A stretch of 64,000 nt of DNA from Ottelia alismoides (GCA_037367405.1 JAZKJV010005549.1:62001-126000), one strand, 5' to 3'; positions 46,208-54,603 are shown, counted from the first letter of the stretch. Notes: a model not told the origin generated them from the sequence alone. Made by a program: numbers and translations.

Positions 46208-47462
46208 GCGGGGTAGTATACTACTCGTCTTCGTGCTCGCGCGTCTCTTTTTTCTCCTGCCCCTCACCGCGCTGGCGCACGAAGTCCCCGTCGACGCCAC
46301 CGCGCAGCTCTGGCTTTGCCCCCAACCAGACAAACTCCAGCTTCTCCTCCGCGTCCCGCTCGCCACTCTGCGCGACATCTCCTTCCCCGAGCGCGACGGC
46401 TTCCTCGATATCGAAAGGCTCGACCCGCTCCTGCCCAATGCCATCAAGGCCAACCTCCTCGACGGCTTCGCGCTCTACCAGCGCGGCCAACGCCTGCCCG
46501 CGCCCCGCTTGCTCGCTACGCAAGTCTCCCTCCCGTCGGACCGCAGCTTCGCCACCATCGACGAAGCGCTCCGCCACCTGAACCAACCCAAGCCAACCCA
46601 CGCCGACCGTCTCCTCTGGAACCAGGTCCTCCTCGACCTCCACGCCGAAGTCCCCCTCTCCACCAACGACCCCCTCGAGCTCGACACCGGCTTCCGCCGC
46701 CTGGCCACCAACGTCACCACGGTCGTCCGCTACGCCCTCCCCGACGGCCGCATCCGCGCCTGGCAATGGACCACCGACCCCGGCCGCCTCTCGCTCGACC
46801 CCTCCTGGACCCAAAGCTTCGCCCGCTTCCTCGCCCTCGGCATCGAGCACATCCTCTCCGGCCTCGACCATCTCCTCTTCGTCCTCTGCCTCGTCATCCC
46901 CACTCGCCGCTGGCGCGATCTCGTTTGGATCATCACCGCCTTCACCGCCGCGCATTCACTCACGCTCATGCTCGCCGCGCTCGGCTACGCGCCCACGGCG
47001 CTCTGGTTCCCCCCGCTCATCGAAACCCTCATCGCGGCGTCGATCCTCTACATGGCCATCGAGAACTGCTGGCGCTCGGCGCCCACCCACCGGGCCGAAC
47101 TCGCCTTCGCCTTCGGACTCATCCACGGCTGCGGCTTCGCCTTCGCGCTCCACGAGTCGCTCCAGTTCGCCGGCGACCATCTCCTGCTCTCGCTCGTCTC
47201 GTTCAACTTTGGCGTCGAACTCGGCCAACTCGCCGTGCTCCTCGCGGCGGTGCCCTTGCTGAATTCGCTCTTCGCGAAAGTAGACGCGCGCTACGGCGTG
47301 CTCGTCATCTCCGTCTTGATCGGACACACCGCCTGGCACTGGATGCTCGAGCGCGGCGAGCGCCTCGGGCAATATCCGTCTCTCGACGCTGCCACGCTCC
47401 TCCGTCTCGCCGCCGTCGCGCTCGTCGTCGTCGTGGCGGTGTCGGTCGCCCGGCGGCGATAG
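46206..47462 (+). CDS. HupE/UreJ family membrane protein
   Basis: This is a protein of about 418 residues: a signal peptide (LARLFFLLPLTALAHEVP), a soluble N-terminal domain of ~200 residues, then about seven membrane helices of the HupE/UreJ family. The family's metal-site motif is clear in GIEHILSGLDHLLF and repeated in FGLIHGCGFAFALHE; such proteins are presumed nickel or cobalt transporters or metallochaperones. ATG at 46206 is the longest start, but a TATACT at 46217-46222 lies inside it, so the GTG at 46233, which gives a cleaner signal peptide, may be the real start. It is not next to hydrogenase or urease genes. Confidence 0.83.
   Translation: MRGSILLVFVLARLFFLLPLTALAHEVPVDATAQLWLCPQPDKLQLLLRVPLATLRDISFPERDGFLDIERLDPLLPNAIKANLLDGFALYQRGQRLPAPRLLATQVSLPSDRSFATIDEALRHLNQPKPTHADRLLWNQVLLDLHAEVPLSTNDPLELDTGFRRLATNVTTVVRYALPDGRIRAWQWTTDPGRLSLDPSWTQSFARFLALGIEHILSGLDHLLFVLCLVIPTRRWRDLVWIITAFTAAHSLTLMLAALGYAPTALWFPPLIETLIAASILYMAIENCWRSAPTHRAELAFAFGLIHGCGFAFALHESLQFAGDHLLLSLVSFNFGVELGQLAVLLAAVPLLNSLFAKVDARYGVLVISVLIGHTAWHWMLERGERLGQYPSLDAATLLRLAAVALVVVVAVSVARRR
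46215..46222. promoter_or_regulatory. Palindromic bidirectional -10, NHL / HupE genes
   Basis: AGTATACT reads as TATACT on both strands. On the minus strand it ends 7 nt before the ATG at 46207. On the plus strand it ends 10 nt before a GTG at 46233. It is a compact symmetric divergent promoter candidate; function is inferred. Confidence 0.45.
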
Positions 47463-47490
47463 CACTCGCTTCAGAGGTCTCGGCAGCTTG

Positions 47491-48270
47491 CTAGGCTGCG
47501 AGCTCAGCGACGAACTCGCTACGTCGGCTAAATGGTACGGGACGTATCCTGTAGTTGGAGAGTGCGTCCAGCACGCTTGGAGACACCGGCTCCTCCAGGT
47601 CATTCAAGATTGCATATGCCTGAGAATCGGTCGGTCGAACCTCCCGGGTGTCGCTCCAAGCATGAATGAACGCTTCGGCACTGTTGCGATTCGGTCGTGT
47701 GATCGCCTTTAGAATGCGTTCCGGCCGCTGCTGTCTGGGTGACTTGGGGATCACGAAATCGAAAAGATGATCAAAGCCGCTGATGCCTGTGAACTTCGCC
47801 TTTGGGATGTAACGAACCTCCTGCTGGTCCAGCCAGGCCACGACGTCCTCGAAGAATAGGTTCTGCACATGAGGGCTAGCTAAGTAAAAGAGGTCATTCA
47901 CCGCGAGCATGGCTTGAACCAAGCTATGCTTTTGGGCAGGAAATGTAGTGGCCGAGGCGTGAACTACAAGAGCCTCTTCACTGAGGTGAACGCCGAAACC
48001 ATTCAGGGTTGTGTTGAGGAGTTCCTGCCTCTTGGGCGTGTCTAGTTTGCATCCGGAGGACTCAAGATCCCGAAGCGTGTAGCTGTCGTCAGTGAGGGTA
48101 TACCTTCCATTGTCAGCTCGGACATAGAGCTGGATGGCGTCGTTGTGGCGATCAAGGTAGGGGGTTGTAATTTCAACCCAATCCTCACCCAGCTCTCGTA
48201 GGCGCGTCTTGTCCTTGAGCCAAGCCTGATAGCCGGCAACCAGGCGTTCAATCTCCTGTACCGTACTCAC
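47491..48270 (-). CDS. DUF1828/DUF1829 domain-containing protein
   Basis: This is a 259-residue cytoplasmic protein. Its N-terminal half has the DUF1828 pattern (ITTPYLDRHNDAIQLYVRADNGRYTLTDDSYTLRDLESSGCKL, then RQELLNTTLNGFGV), and the C-terminal half matches DUF1829 (ISGFDHLFDFVIPKSPRQQRPERILKAITRP, FIHAWSDT). The function of neither domain is established. It starts at GTG overlapping the stop of the DUF6978 gene by 4 bp. Base composition is visibly more A+T-rich than the neighbours, with mixed third codon positions, suggesting acquisition. Such pairs behave like accessory, possibly defence or toxin-antitoxin, cassettes by distribution; that is inference. Confidence 0.87.
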   Translation of the reverse strand: MSTVQEIERLVAGYQAWLKDKTRLRELGEDWVEITTPYLDRHNDAIQLYVRADNGRYTLTDDSYTLRDLESSGCKLDTPKRQELLNTTLNGFGVHLSEEALVVHASATTFPAQKHSLVQAMLAVNDLFYLASPHVQNLFFEDVVAWLDQQEVRYIPKAKFTGISGFDHLFDFVIPKSPRQQRPERILKAITRPNRNSAEAFIHAWSDTREVRPTDSQAYAILNDLEEPVSPSVLDALSNYRIRPVPFSRRSEFVAELAA

Positions 48271-48716
48271 GAAAACAATCCTCTCTCGATTACTGGAGGC
48301 GTTACGACATTACAGTGCGACATGAAGGCCTCGAGAGTCGAGGGTAAATCGCTTGTGTCAGGAAAACGTCCTGTCGGCGCTATTATGGCCCATTTATCGG
48401 CGAATCCCTCCCGATACACATGCAGATGTGGGCATGGAATTTCGCTGCCGTCAGGATTTCGGTGTGGAGCACCGTCGATGTCGAGACGAAACAACACGAT
48501 TGCGGCCCGCGCTCGATTCTGAAAGGTCGCTTTCGTCAACTTGATTTGAAACCGGGTCACATCCAAGAGGAAGTCTTCGCGGCGATCAACCGATGTTAAG
48601 GGTATGACGATTCGTTCGCCAGGACTCGGAAAGGTCCAACGTCGATCATCCGCCGCCGTCTTTTCCATTTCCATCAGGGATTCTGCTTCCGCTTGCGTGA
48701 GGTTAATCTCTGCCAT
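48267..48716 (-). CDS. DUF6978 family protein, partner of DUF1828/1829
   Basis: This encodes 149 residues from ATG at 48716. The family pattern is clear (INLTQAEAESLMEMEK, EDFLLDVTRFQIKLTKATFQNRARAAIVLFRLDIDGAPHRNPDGSEIPCPHLHVYREGFADKW), including a CPHLHVYREG segment with conserved Cys and His residues that could bind metal. It lies first in a two-gene minus-strand unit, overlapping the DUF1828/1829 start by 4 bp. The same pair recurs in unrelated bacteria. Composition is A+T-richer than the flanks. A TATCAT hexamer about 24 nt upstream of the start may be its -10. Confidence 0.85.
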   Translation of the reverse strand: MAEINLTQAEAESLMEMEKTAADDRRWTFPSPGERIVIPLTSVDRREDFLLDVTRFQIKLTKATFQNRARAAIVLFRLDIDGAPHRNPDGSEIPCPHLHVYREGFADKWAIIAPTGRFPDTSDLPSTLEAFMSHCNVVTPPVIERGLFS

Positions 48717-48780
48717 TCGAATTGCCGCCGTGCTCTCGCAATGATACTTGATTAGGGAATTCGTCGGTGCGCGTTCGGCG

Positions 48781-50130
48781 CTAACGTATTTCCCCATCCC
48801 CCGTCCGCCGGCGCCACTCCTCCAGCGCGACCGCCAACCGCCGCTTCGGCCCCGCGAACCGCCCATCGCCCCCCAAATCCCGCATCTCGAACGGATCACT
48901 CGCCGTATCGTAAAGCTCCTCCGCCGGCCGCTTCACCGTCTTCCCAATCAACTCATATTGCAGCGGAAAGCTCTCCCGCGCCGCCTCCGTCGCCACGAAC
49001 GCCCGGTTATCCCAGCGCGGCGAATTGTCCCGCGCATCCGCGATAAACGGATACTCCTTCTCCGGCGTCAAATTCCGGATATACCGGAACCGCCCATCGA
49101 ACACACTCCGGCAAGGATAAAGCTCATTCGCCCCATGCGCATTGTGCTCGGCAAACAACAGCGAGCGCTCCAACGGCCCATCCAACGCCAATCCATCCAA
49201 CGCAGAAGGCGCCGCCACCCCTGCCGCCTTGAGCACGGTCGGCGCAATATCCAGCAAGCTCGCCAACTCCGACCGCCGGCGCCCAGCCGCAAATCCCTCG
49301 CCGCGCACGATCAACGGCACATGAGTGCCCAAGCCATACAAGGTCGCCTTCCCGCGCACATAAGCCGGACCCTGATCGCCCGCGAAAATCACCAGCGTCT
49401 CCTCATCGCGGCCGCTCCTCGCCAAGCCCTCCAGAATCCCACCCACGATGGCATCTGCGCACTGGATCGACGTCAAGTAGTCCACCCAATCCGCCCGCAC
49501 CTCCGGCACATCCGGCAAGTTCGCCGGCAGCCTCACCGACCGCGCCTCCACCGCCGGACGCGCATGCGCGAAATGATGCGCGCGATACGGCCGGTGCGGC
49601 ATCGTCGTATTCGCCATCAGGAAGAACGGCCCCTTCTCCTTCGCGAACGTCTTCACCGCATCGAAATAGGCTTGCGGCCGCTGCTCCAAAGCAATCTGTT
49701 GACTAAAGGGAAACTTCTCCCGCGGGCTCAAGTGAAACTTCGCCGTGATCCCCGTGCGATAGCCCGCCGCGCCCAACAGCTCCGGCAGCGTCGGAATCTC
49801 CGCCTTCACGCCCACCGTATCCGTCACGTCCGCCGGCACCGGAATCATCCCCAGCCGCACATTCCGCCACACGCCATTCACATGCGGATACCGCCCCGTC
49901 AAAATCGAGCAGCGCGACGGCGCGCACGACGCCGTACAGGCAAACGCGCGCTCGAACAAAGTGCCCTGTTCCGCCAGTCCATCGATCGACGGCGTATGCA
50001 GTCCCGGCGTGCCCAGCGAGCTCAAGTGCGCGCCGTGATCATCCGTCAGGATCAACACGATGTTCGTCCGCCGGGCGTCCTGGCTGCGCAGGAGCCCCGG
50101 CATTCCGGCCAACCATCCGCGGCGCGTCAT
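48781..50130 (-). CDS. Type I sulfatase, Tat-exported
   Basis: This is a 449-residue sulfatase of the alkaline-phosphatase superfamily. It has a twin-arginine-like start (TRRGWLAGMPGLL), NIVLILTDDHGAHLS with the metal-binding Asp pair, and the CAPSR motif near residue 70 whose Cys is converted to formylglycine. Further sites include KFHLSP and FAGDQGP. The substrate is a sulfate ester, probably of polysaccharide given the lyase-rich surroundings. The maturation enzyme is not in the window. It is divergent from the zinc-ribbon gene with a 21-bp gap. Confidence 0.9.
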   Translation of the reverse strand: MTRRGWLAGMPGLLRSQDARRTNIVLILTDDHGAHLSSLGTPGLHTPSIDGLAEQGTLFERAFACTASCAPSRCSILTGRYPHVNGVWRNVRLGMIPVPADVTDTVGVKAEIPTLPELLGAAGYRTGITAKFHLSPREKFPFSQQIALEQRPQAYFDAVKTFAKEKGPFFLMANTTMPHRPYRAHHFAHARPAVEARSVRLPANLPDVPEVRADWVDYLTSIQCADAIVGGILEGLARSGRDEETLVIFAGDQGPAYVRGKATLYGLGTHVPLIVRGEGFAAGRRRSELASLLDIAPTVLKAAGVAAPSALDGLALDGPLERSLLFAEHNAHGANELYPCRSVFDGRFRYIRNLTPEKEYPFIADARDNSPRWDNRAFVATEAARESFPLQYELIGKTVKRPAEELYDTASDPFEMRDLGGDGRFAGPKRRLAVALEEWRRRTGDGEIR

Positions 50131-50139
50131 CTGAACTCT

Positions 50140-50146
50140 TAGAATA
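50140..50146. promoter_or_regulatory. Overlapping -10 elements, sulfatase / zinc-ribbon gene
   Basis: TAGAAT (50140-50145, plus) ends 6 nt before the GTG at 50152. TATTCT on the minus strand (50146-50141) ends 10 nt before the sulfatase ATG at 50130. The two overlap almost completely inside a 21-bp intergenic gap, which leaves no room for ordinary leaders. Function is inferred. Confidence 0.42.
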
Positions 50147-50151
50147 CTAGG

Positions 50152-51228
50152 GTGCGCTTCACCTGCGCGGCCTGCGGCGCCGACCTCGTCTTCCACCCCA
50201 CCACCGGCAAGCTCCGTTGCTCCTCTTGCGGCAATGAACAAGCCATCGCCCCCGCCGCCGCCAACGCCGATGGCCTCGCTTCCCACGACCTTCGCACCGC
50301 CCTCCAATCCGCCGCCAACGCGAGCGCCGAAAAGCTCTCGCAAACCGCCCTCCAGGTCACCTGCCAGGGCTGCGGCGCCACCGTCGACTTCGAGCCGCCC
50401 AAGGTCGCCGGCCAGTGCCCCTTCTGCGCCGCGAAGATCGTGATGCAGCCCCAAGCGGCCGACCCTCTCATCGCTCCCGGCGCCGTCCTCCCCTTCGCCC
50501 TCGAGCAAAACCGCGCCAACAATCAAATCGCCAACTGGCTTGGCGGACTCTGGTTCGCCCCCAACGCCCTCAAGCAACTCGCGCTCGTCCAAGGCCTACA
50601 AGGCGTCTATGTACCCTTCTGGGGCTTCGACGCCGAAACCCTCTCCGCCTACACTGGCCAGCGCGGCGACGCCTACTACGAGACCGCCATCCGCGAAAAC
50701 GCCCAAGGCCAACGTGTTGAAGAACGCATCAGAAGGATCCGCTGGTCCGGCGCCGCCGGCCGCGTCGCGCTCTCGTTCCAAAACCTCCTTGTGCCCGCCA
50801 GCACCTCCGTCCAGCGCATCAAGCTCGCCGACCTCGACCCCTGGGACCTCGACAAGCTCGTGCCCTACGACCCCGCCTACCTCGCCGGCTTCCAGGCCCA
50901 GCGCTACCAAGTCGTGCTCGAAGAAGGCTTCGAACTCGCCAAGCAGTTGATGCAGCCCCAAATCGAATCCGCCGTCCGCCGGGACATCGGCGGCGACGAG
51001 CAGCAAATCCAGCAGCTCGACACCCGCTACCGCGACGTTCAGTTCCGCCACGTCCTGCTGCCCGTCTGGATTGGCGCCTATCACTTCCAGGGCCGTCTCT
51101 TCCAGGTGCTCGTCAACGCGCGCACCGGCGAAGTGCAAGGCGATCGCCCTTACAGCGTCGTCAAAATCCTTCTCCTCGTGGTCGCCATCGTCATCGTCAT
51201 CGCCCTCCTCGCCCGCACCAATTCGTAA
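50152..51228 (+). CDS. Zinc-ribbon membrane-anchored protein
   Basis: This is a 358-residue protein with two zinc ribbons near the N terminus (CAACG...CSSCG at residues 4-26 and CQGCG...CPFCA at about 83-105), a middle alpha/beta region (YVPFWGFDAETLSAYTGQRG, VNARTGEVQG) and a C-terminal membrane helix (VVKILLLVVAIVIVIALL). Relatives are often labelled as primosomal-protein-N'-like zinc-ribbon proteins, but no helicase domain is present. The GTG start at 50152 follows TAGAAT by 6 nt. It precedes three more plus-strand genes. Function unknown; tail-anchoring on the cytoplasmic membrane is inferred. Confidence 0.8.
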   Translation: MRFTCAACGADLVFHPTTGKLRCSSCGNEQAIAPAAANADGLASHDLRTALQSAANASAEKLSQTALQVTCQGCGATVDFEPPKVAGQCPFCAAKIVMQPQAADPLIAPGAVLPFALEQNRANNQIANWLGGLWFAPNALKQLALVQGLQGVYVPFWGFDAETLSAYTGQRGDAYYETAIRENAQGQRVEERIRRIRWSGAAGRVALSFQNLLVPASTSVQRIKLADLDPWDLDKLVPYDPAYLAGFQAQRYQVVLEEGFELAKQLMQPQIESAVRRDIGGDEQQIQQLDTRYRDVQFRHVLLPVWIGAYHFQGRLFQVLVNARTGEVQGDRPYSVVKILLLVVAIVIVIALLARTNS

Positions 51229-51252
51229 GAACGCTATCCTACGAGTTCAACC

Positions 51253-52368
51253 ATGTCCGTAGGCTTTGTTCTCAATGGATACGCCTCTCCCGAAGTGGAA
51301 GAGCAGGCGCTCGAATGGCTCGCCGGCTATGCCGCCGAAGACGAGGATTGCCGCTATGAAGAAGGCGCAGGCGAAGCCTTCCTCTGGCTCCACCCCACCG
51401 CCGACCCCTTGATCTTCTCCTTCCCCGACCGTGGCCAGATCGTCGTCTCCGCCACCACCTCCGGCACCGGCCCCGGCTACCACATCGCGGCCTGCGATCT
51501 CGTTCAACAGCTCGGCGAAGAGCTCCAGGTCGAATGGGACGAACCCGGCGAGCATTGCAACGACGAAGGCGGCTATTTCTTCACCGGCGACCCCTCCGCC
51601 CCCGCCCTCGCTATGATCGAATGGCTCGAAGGCGTTTGCGAGGACATCCGCGAAAAGAAGGCGGATCACGTCATGATCGGCCTGCCGCCCGACCAGATCT
51701 TCCTCGCCCCCGGCCGCGTGCTCACGCCCCTCGGCCCGCGCGACGAAGCCTGGCTCGCCGCTCCCACCACCGACTTCTTCTCCTGGCAGCTTCCCGACAA
51801 GGACGAGGCCTACCACCGTGGCGCCGGCGAGTCCCTGCTCTGGACCGCCATCTCCTGGCGTCCCCCGGCCGACGACTTCGAGCGCGACACCATGGAGCGC
51901 GCCCTCCGCCACTTCGCCAAAGCCGGCTCCGGCCCCGCCGTCGAAATCGCCGAGCTCGAGGCGCTGCTCGCCGGCGAGGAGCCCACCGAGCGCGGCACCA
52001 TCGGCTACCGCCGTCACGAAGTGCTCTACTTCGTCCGCGCGCCCTGGACCATCAGCCTGCCCGGCGCCATGGTCATCACCGGTGCCGACAACGACGATTG
52101 GATGGCGTCCGACGGTGAGACCACCGTCCATCTGCGCTGCTTCGAGGCCGAAGGCAAATCCGCCGGACAGATCCTCGACGAAACCTTCCACCGCGAACGC
52201 GACGAGTCGCTCGAGGACGGTCCCCACGAACGTCGCGCGGCCATTGAAGACGACACGCTCCACGGTCTCGTGGCCATCGACGGCGCGCTCTGCGTCGCCA
52301 CCATCACCGGCCCTAATCCTGACAAAAATGCTCTGATCTGGAAGTCCCTAGAAGCCCGCGTTCTATGA
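51253..52368 (+). CDS. Acidic protein of unknown function
   Basis: This is a 371-residue soluble protein, rich in Glu/Asp, without signal peptide or membrane helix. Segments such as GQIVVSATTSGTGPGYHIAACDLVQQLGEELQVEW and DEGGYFFTGDP suggest a mixed alpha/beta fold, and there is an internal His-rich stretch (HGLVAIDGALCVATITGPN). I do not recognise the family. It is 24 bp downstream of the zinc-ribbon gene and overlaps the following membrane protein by 4 bp (ATGA), so an operon is likely. Confidence 0.7.
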   Translation: MSVGFVLNGYASPEVEEQALEWLAGYAAEDEDCRYEEGAGEAFLWLHPTADPLIFSFPDRGQIVVSATTSGTGPGYHIAACDLVQQLGEELQVEWDEPGEHCNDEGGYFFTGDPSAPALAMIEWLEGVCEDIREKKADHVMIGLPPDQIFLAPGRVLTPLGPRDEAWLAAPTTDFFSWQLPDKDEAYHRGAGESLLWTAISWRPPADDFERDTMERALRHFAKAGSGPAVEIAELEALLAGEEPTERGTIGYRRHEVLYFVRAPWTISLPGAMVITGADNDDWMASDGETTVHLRCFEAEGKSAGQILDETFHRERDESLEDGPHERRAAIEDDTLHGLVAIDGALCVATITGPNPDKNALIWKSLEARVL

Positions 52369-53027
52369 GCGTGGAAGGCTTCTTCGTCGCTCAAGTCGTC
52401 ATCCTCGCCGGCGTGCTCTGCTGGCTCCTTCCAGTGCGCTGGCGCATGAGCGGAGCGCTCGCCATGGCCGCCTGGCTGGCCTTCACGGCAATGATCGCCG
52501 CCAGCGGACTCCTCGCCTTCGGAACGCTCCCGCCCCGCATCTTGCTACTCGTCTTCGCCACCACGGCCAGCACCACCGCCCTCGGCCTGTCGAACATCGG
52601 CCGAGCCTGGGTCCAAAGCGCCGGCCTCGTCGCGCTCACCGCCTTTCAGGTCTTTCGCGTCGCCGTGGAGATCTTCCTCTGGTGGGGTCACCGCGAAGGC
52701 CTGGTGCCCGTGCAGATGACCTGGGAAGGCCGCAACTTCGACGTGCTCACCGGCCTCACCGCGCCCCTCGCCGCCTGGCTCTACGCCAAAGGAAAGCTCC
52801 CCCGCGCCGGCCTGATCGCCTGGAACCTCGCCGGCCTCGCGCTCCTCGTCAACATCGTCTCCGTGGCCATCCTGTCGATGCCGACCCCCTTCCGCGCCTT
52901 CCCCAATCAGCCTACGAACACCTTCGTCACACAGGCGCCTTATGTCTGGCTACCAACTTTCCTCGTCCAAGCCGCCTGGCTCGGCCATCTGCTCACCCTC
53001 AAATGGGCCTCTGCCGCAAAAAAGTAA
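52365..53027 (+). CDS. Polytopic membrane protein of unknown function
   Basis: This is a 220-residue integral membrane protein with about seven hydrophobic segments (VVILAGVLCWLL, AMAAWLAFTAMIAASGLLAF, LLLVFATTASTTALGL, and others). Polar signatures include WGHREGLVPVQMTWEGRNFDVLTG between helices, a pattern seen in small uncharacterised bacterial membrane proteins. It starts with ATG overlapping the previous stop by 4 bp. No transport or enzyme motif is recognisable. Confidence 0.72.
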   Translation: MSVEGFFVAQVVILAGVLCWLLPVRWRMSGALAMAAWLAFTAMIAASGLLAFGTLPPRILLLVFATTASTTALGLSNIGRAWVQSAGLVALTAFQVFRVAVEIFLWWGHREGLVPVQMTWEGRNFDVLTGLTAPLAAWLYAKGKLPRAGLIAWNLAGLALLVNIVSVAILSMPTPFRAFPNQPTNTFVTQAPYVWLPTFLVQAAWLGHLLTLKWASAAKK

Positions 53028-53076
53028 GGGATACACCTTAAAGGCTTGTGGGGGAGCGGTCGATAACTCTCATGAG

Positions 53077-53367
53077 ATGGCAAGGCGCAACAACTCCTTC
53101 TTCGACCGCAACTACGACCTCGACGACTTCCGCCGCGGCCGCGTCTACGAGCTCTACCCCGAGGGCTTCGGCTACATCTTCGACGAGGAGGATCCGTCGT
53201 GTTCCTTCCTCTTCCGCCTCGAGCATCTCGAAGGCGAAGAGCTCTCCATCGACGTCACCGATCCTGACGGCATCCCCGTCGCCTTCCACCTCGGCGACGA
53301 CGACACTGTCGACCACGTCATCCCGCTCGTCCGCTGCGCCGAGCCGCTCGAACTCGCCCTGCGTTAG
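53077..53367 (+). CDS. Small acidic protein of unknown function
   Basis: This encodes 96 residues, Asp/Glu-rich (YDLDDFRRGRVYELYPEGFGYIFDEEDPSCSFLFRLEHLEGEELSIDV). ATG at 53077 is chosen as the first start that leaves a coherent protein after the preceding membrane gene. It resembles small cold-shock-like or regulatory beta proteins only loosely. Its stop overlaps by 4 bp the convergent HicB-like gene. Family unknown. Confidence 0.62.
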   Translation: MARRNNSFFDRNYDLDDFRRGRVYELYPEGFGYIFDEEDPSCSFLFRLEHLEGEELSIDVTDPDGIPVAFHLGDDDTVDHVIPLVRCAEPLELALR

Positions 53368-53537
53368 CCGGCGTCGGAACCGGCTCGCCATACTCCCGCA
53401 GCGCGGATGGCCTCTTGGATATTGACGCGCGCCTCCGCATGTGTGCGCCCCGTCGTCATACAGCCCGGTAAGTCGGGCACGTAGGCTGCCCAATTCGCCG
53501 CCGCCCGCTCGAAGACCACCCCGTACTTCACCTTCAT
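53364..53537 (-). CDS. HicB-like antitoxin-fold protein, short
   Basis: This is a 57-residue protein with the HicB N-terminal fold (KYGVVFERAAANWAAYVPDLPGCMTTGRTHAEARVNIQEAIRAAG). Typical HicB proteins continue with a second half or DNA-binding domain; this one stops just after the first helix, ending in GSDAG at the overlap with the convergent gene. No HicA partner is visible nearby. It may be a solitary or degenerate antitoxin, or a regulator. The ATG at 53537 is preceded by a GGCAGGA ribosome-binding site. Confidence 0.72.
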   Translation of the reverse strand: MKVKYGVVFERAAANWAAYVPDLPGCMTTGRTHAEARVNIQEAIRAAGVWRAGSDAG

Positions 53538-53585
53538 TTCCTGCCCTACTGAGACCCCGGCGCCAGCCTGCGTTACCGTGGAGAA

Positions 53586-53936
53586 ATGCCCGCCCCCCGC
53601 ACCCGGCGAGCTCGCGCCGCCCGCCGTCGCCAGCGCCGCATGGCCCGCGTCGACCACGACCTCACCGACGAACAATGGCTCGCCCTGCAAGAGGCCTGGA
53701 TCGGCTGCGCCTACTGCGGCATCATCGGCGAGCCCCTCCAACGCGATTGCGTCCTGCCCATCTCCCGCGGCGGCCGTTACACTCTCCAGAACATCGTCCC
53801 CGCCTGCCAGTCCTGCAACGCCAGCAAGTGCAACGAAGAGGTCACCGGCTGGCTCCGCCGCCGGCGCATGAACGAAGGCGGCTTCCTCCTCCGCTACGTT
53901 CAAATCAAGGCTCAACTCGTCGCCCGCTTCGTTTGA
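53586..53936 (+). CDS. HNH endonuclease, small
   Basis: This encodes 116 residues: a very basic N terminus (Pro/Arg-rich) then a compact HNH domain with CAYC and CQSC zinc pairs and the core RDCVLPISRGGRYTLQNIVPACQSCNASK. It is a different lineage from the HNH at 15.9 kb (shorter, no N-terminal beta region). The ATG has TACCGT ending 6 nt upstream, followed by GGAGAA that could also serve as a Shine-Dalgarno. It sits between a HicB-like gene and an RHH/PIN pair, in an accessory-looking stretch. Nuclease activity is expected; role unknown. Confidence 0.83.
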   Translation: MPAPRTRRARAARRRQRRMARVDHDLTDEQWLALQEAWIGCAYCGIIGEPLQRDCVLPISRGGRYTLQNIVPACQSCNASKCNEEVTGWLRRRRMNEGGFLLRYVQIKAQLVARFV

Positions 53937-54317
53937 CTAGAAATCCATGACGGCCACATGATACCGCGCATATTGCGCCAGCCGTTTCAAGTCGTCAGGA
54001 TCACCAGTCAAAATCATTCCCCCATATCGCGCGGCCAACACCACCACAGCCGCATCGATCACGTCTGCACTCCCGCTCGCGGCAAGCAGTTGGCCTGCCT
54101 CATGCGCATCGCCCTCCGCAAATGGCACCACCGTGCAGCCGTTCAGAAAGCGTCTCAAGGGCGCCTGTCGCGCGGATCGGCTCACTTGCGCCACCACGAC
54201 TGACGGAACCAAGGGCAGTAGTCCCGCGTTGAGGCGAGCCTCGTGCGAGGCCCACGCCTTCCGTTCGTTCCGGTCCGCTGCGATTAATACAGCCGCATCA
54301 TAGATGATGTGGCTCAC
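53937..54317 (-). CDS. PIN-domain toxin-like protein of a type II pair
   Basis: This is a 126-residue PIN-fold protein. Acidic positions are visible at D7 (IIYDAAV), D85/D88 (ADVIDAAVV) and D106 (LTGDPDD). The second conserved position, usually Glu, reads Gln44 (VVAQVSR), so catalysis may be altered if the alignment is right. GTG at 54315-54317 overlaps the antitoxin stop by 4 bp (GTGA). It is the second gene of the unit. Role as an RNA-cleaving toxin is a family inference, weakened by the Gln. Confidence 0.8.
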   Translation of the reverse strand: MSHIIYDAAVLIAADRNERKAWASHEARLNAGLLPLVPSVVVAQVSRSARQAPLRRFLNGCTVVPFAEGDAHEAGQLLAASGSADVIDAAVVVLAARYGGMILTGDPDDLKRLAQYARYHVAVMDF

Positions 54318-54598
54318 GCTGGTCGGCGCACCGATCGGCGCGGCACTGGGAGGGCCTTTATCTCCGCTTCGACTCTCCGCCGCGCTTCCGCCCGCTCCTG
54401 TTCCGTGAAGGCGCCGTTTTCCTGTTCCCACTCGGCCACCGCTTTCAGGCCCGCCCTCCGTTGCAGCGCTTCCCGGGCCGCGCTGGTCAGCCATGCCGAT
54501 ACACTCACCCCTTCGCGCGCCGCTGCGGTACGAATCTTCCGGTGCACTTCGGGGTCAACGGTGATAGCGAGCTTCGGTGAAGGGTTCCCGATGGGCAT
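54314..54598 (-). CDS. Ribbon-helix-helix-type antitoxin
   Basis: This is a 94-residue protein whose N terminus fits a ribbon-helix-helix DNA-binding domain (KLAITVDPEVHRKIRTAAAREGVSVSAWLTSAAREAL); the charged C-terminal tail would bind the PIN toxin. The ATG at 54598 is preceded by TAGGAT with a 6-nt gap. That hexamer lies inside a perfect inverted repeat, so the protein probably represses itself by covering its own -10. It overlaps the toxin gene by 4 bp. Confidence 0.83.
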   Translation of the reverse strand: MPIGNPSPKLAITVDPEVHRKIRTAAAREGVSVSAWLTSAAREALQRRAGLKAVAEWEQENGAFTEQERAEARRRVEAEIKALPVPRRSVRRPA

Positions 54599-54603
54599 AC
54601 GTG

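Noticed and set aside
51253..51255. Leaderless start for the acidic protein
   Set aside because: TATCCT lies 12 nt upstream, outside the 5-8 nt window, and the gene is close behind another in the same direction.
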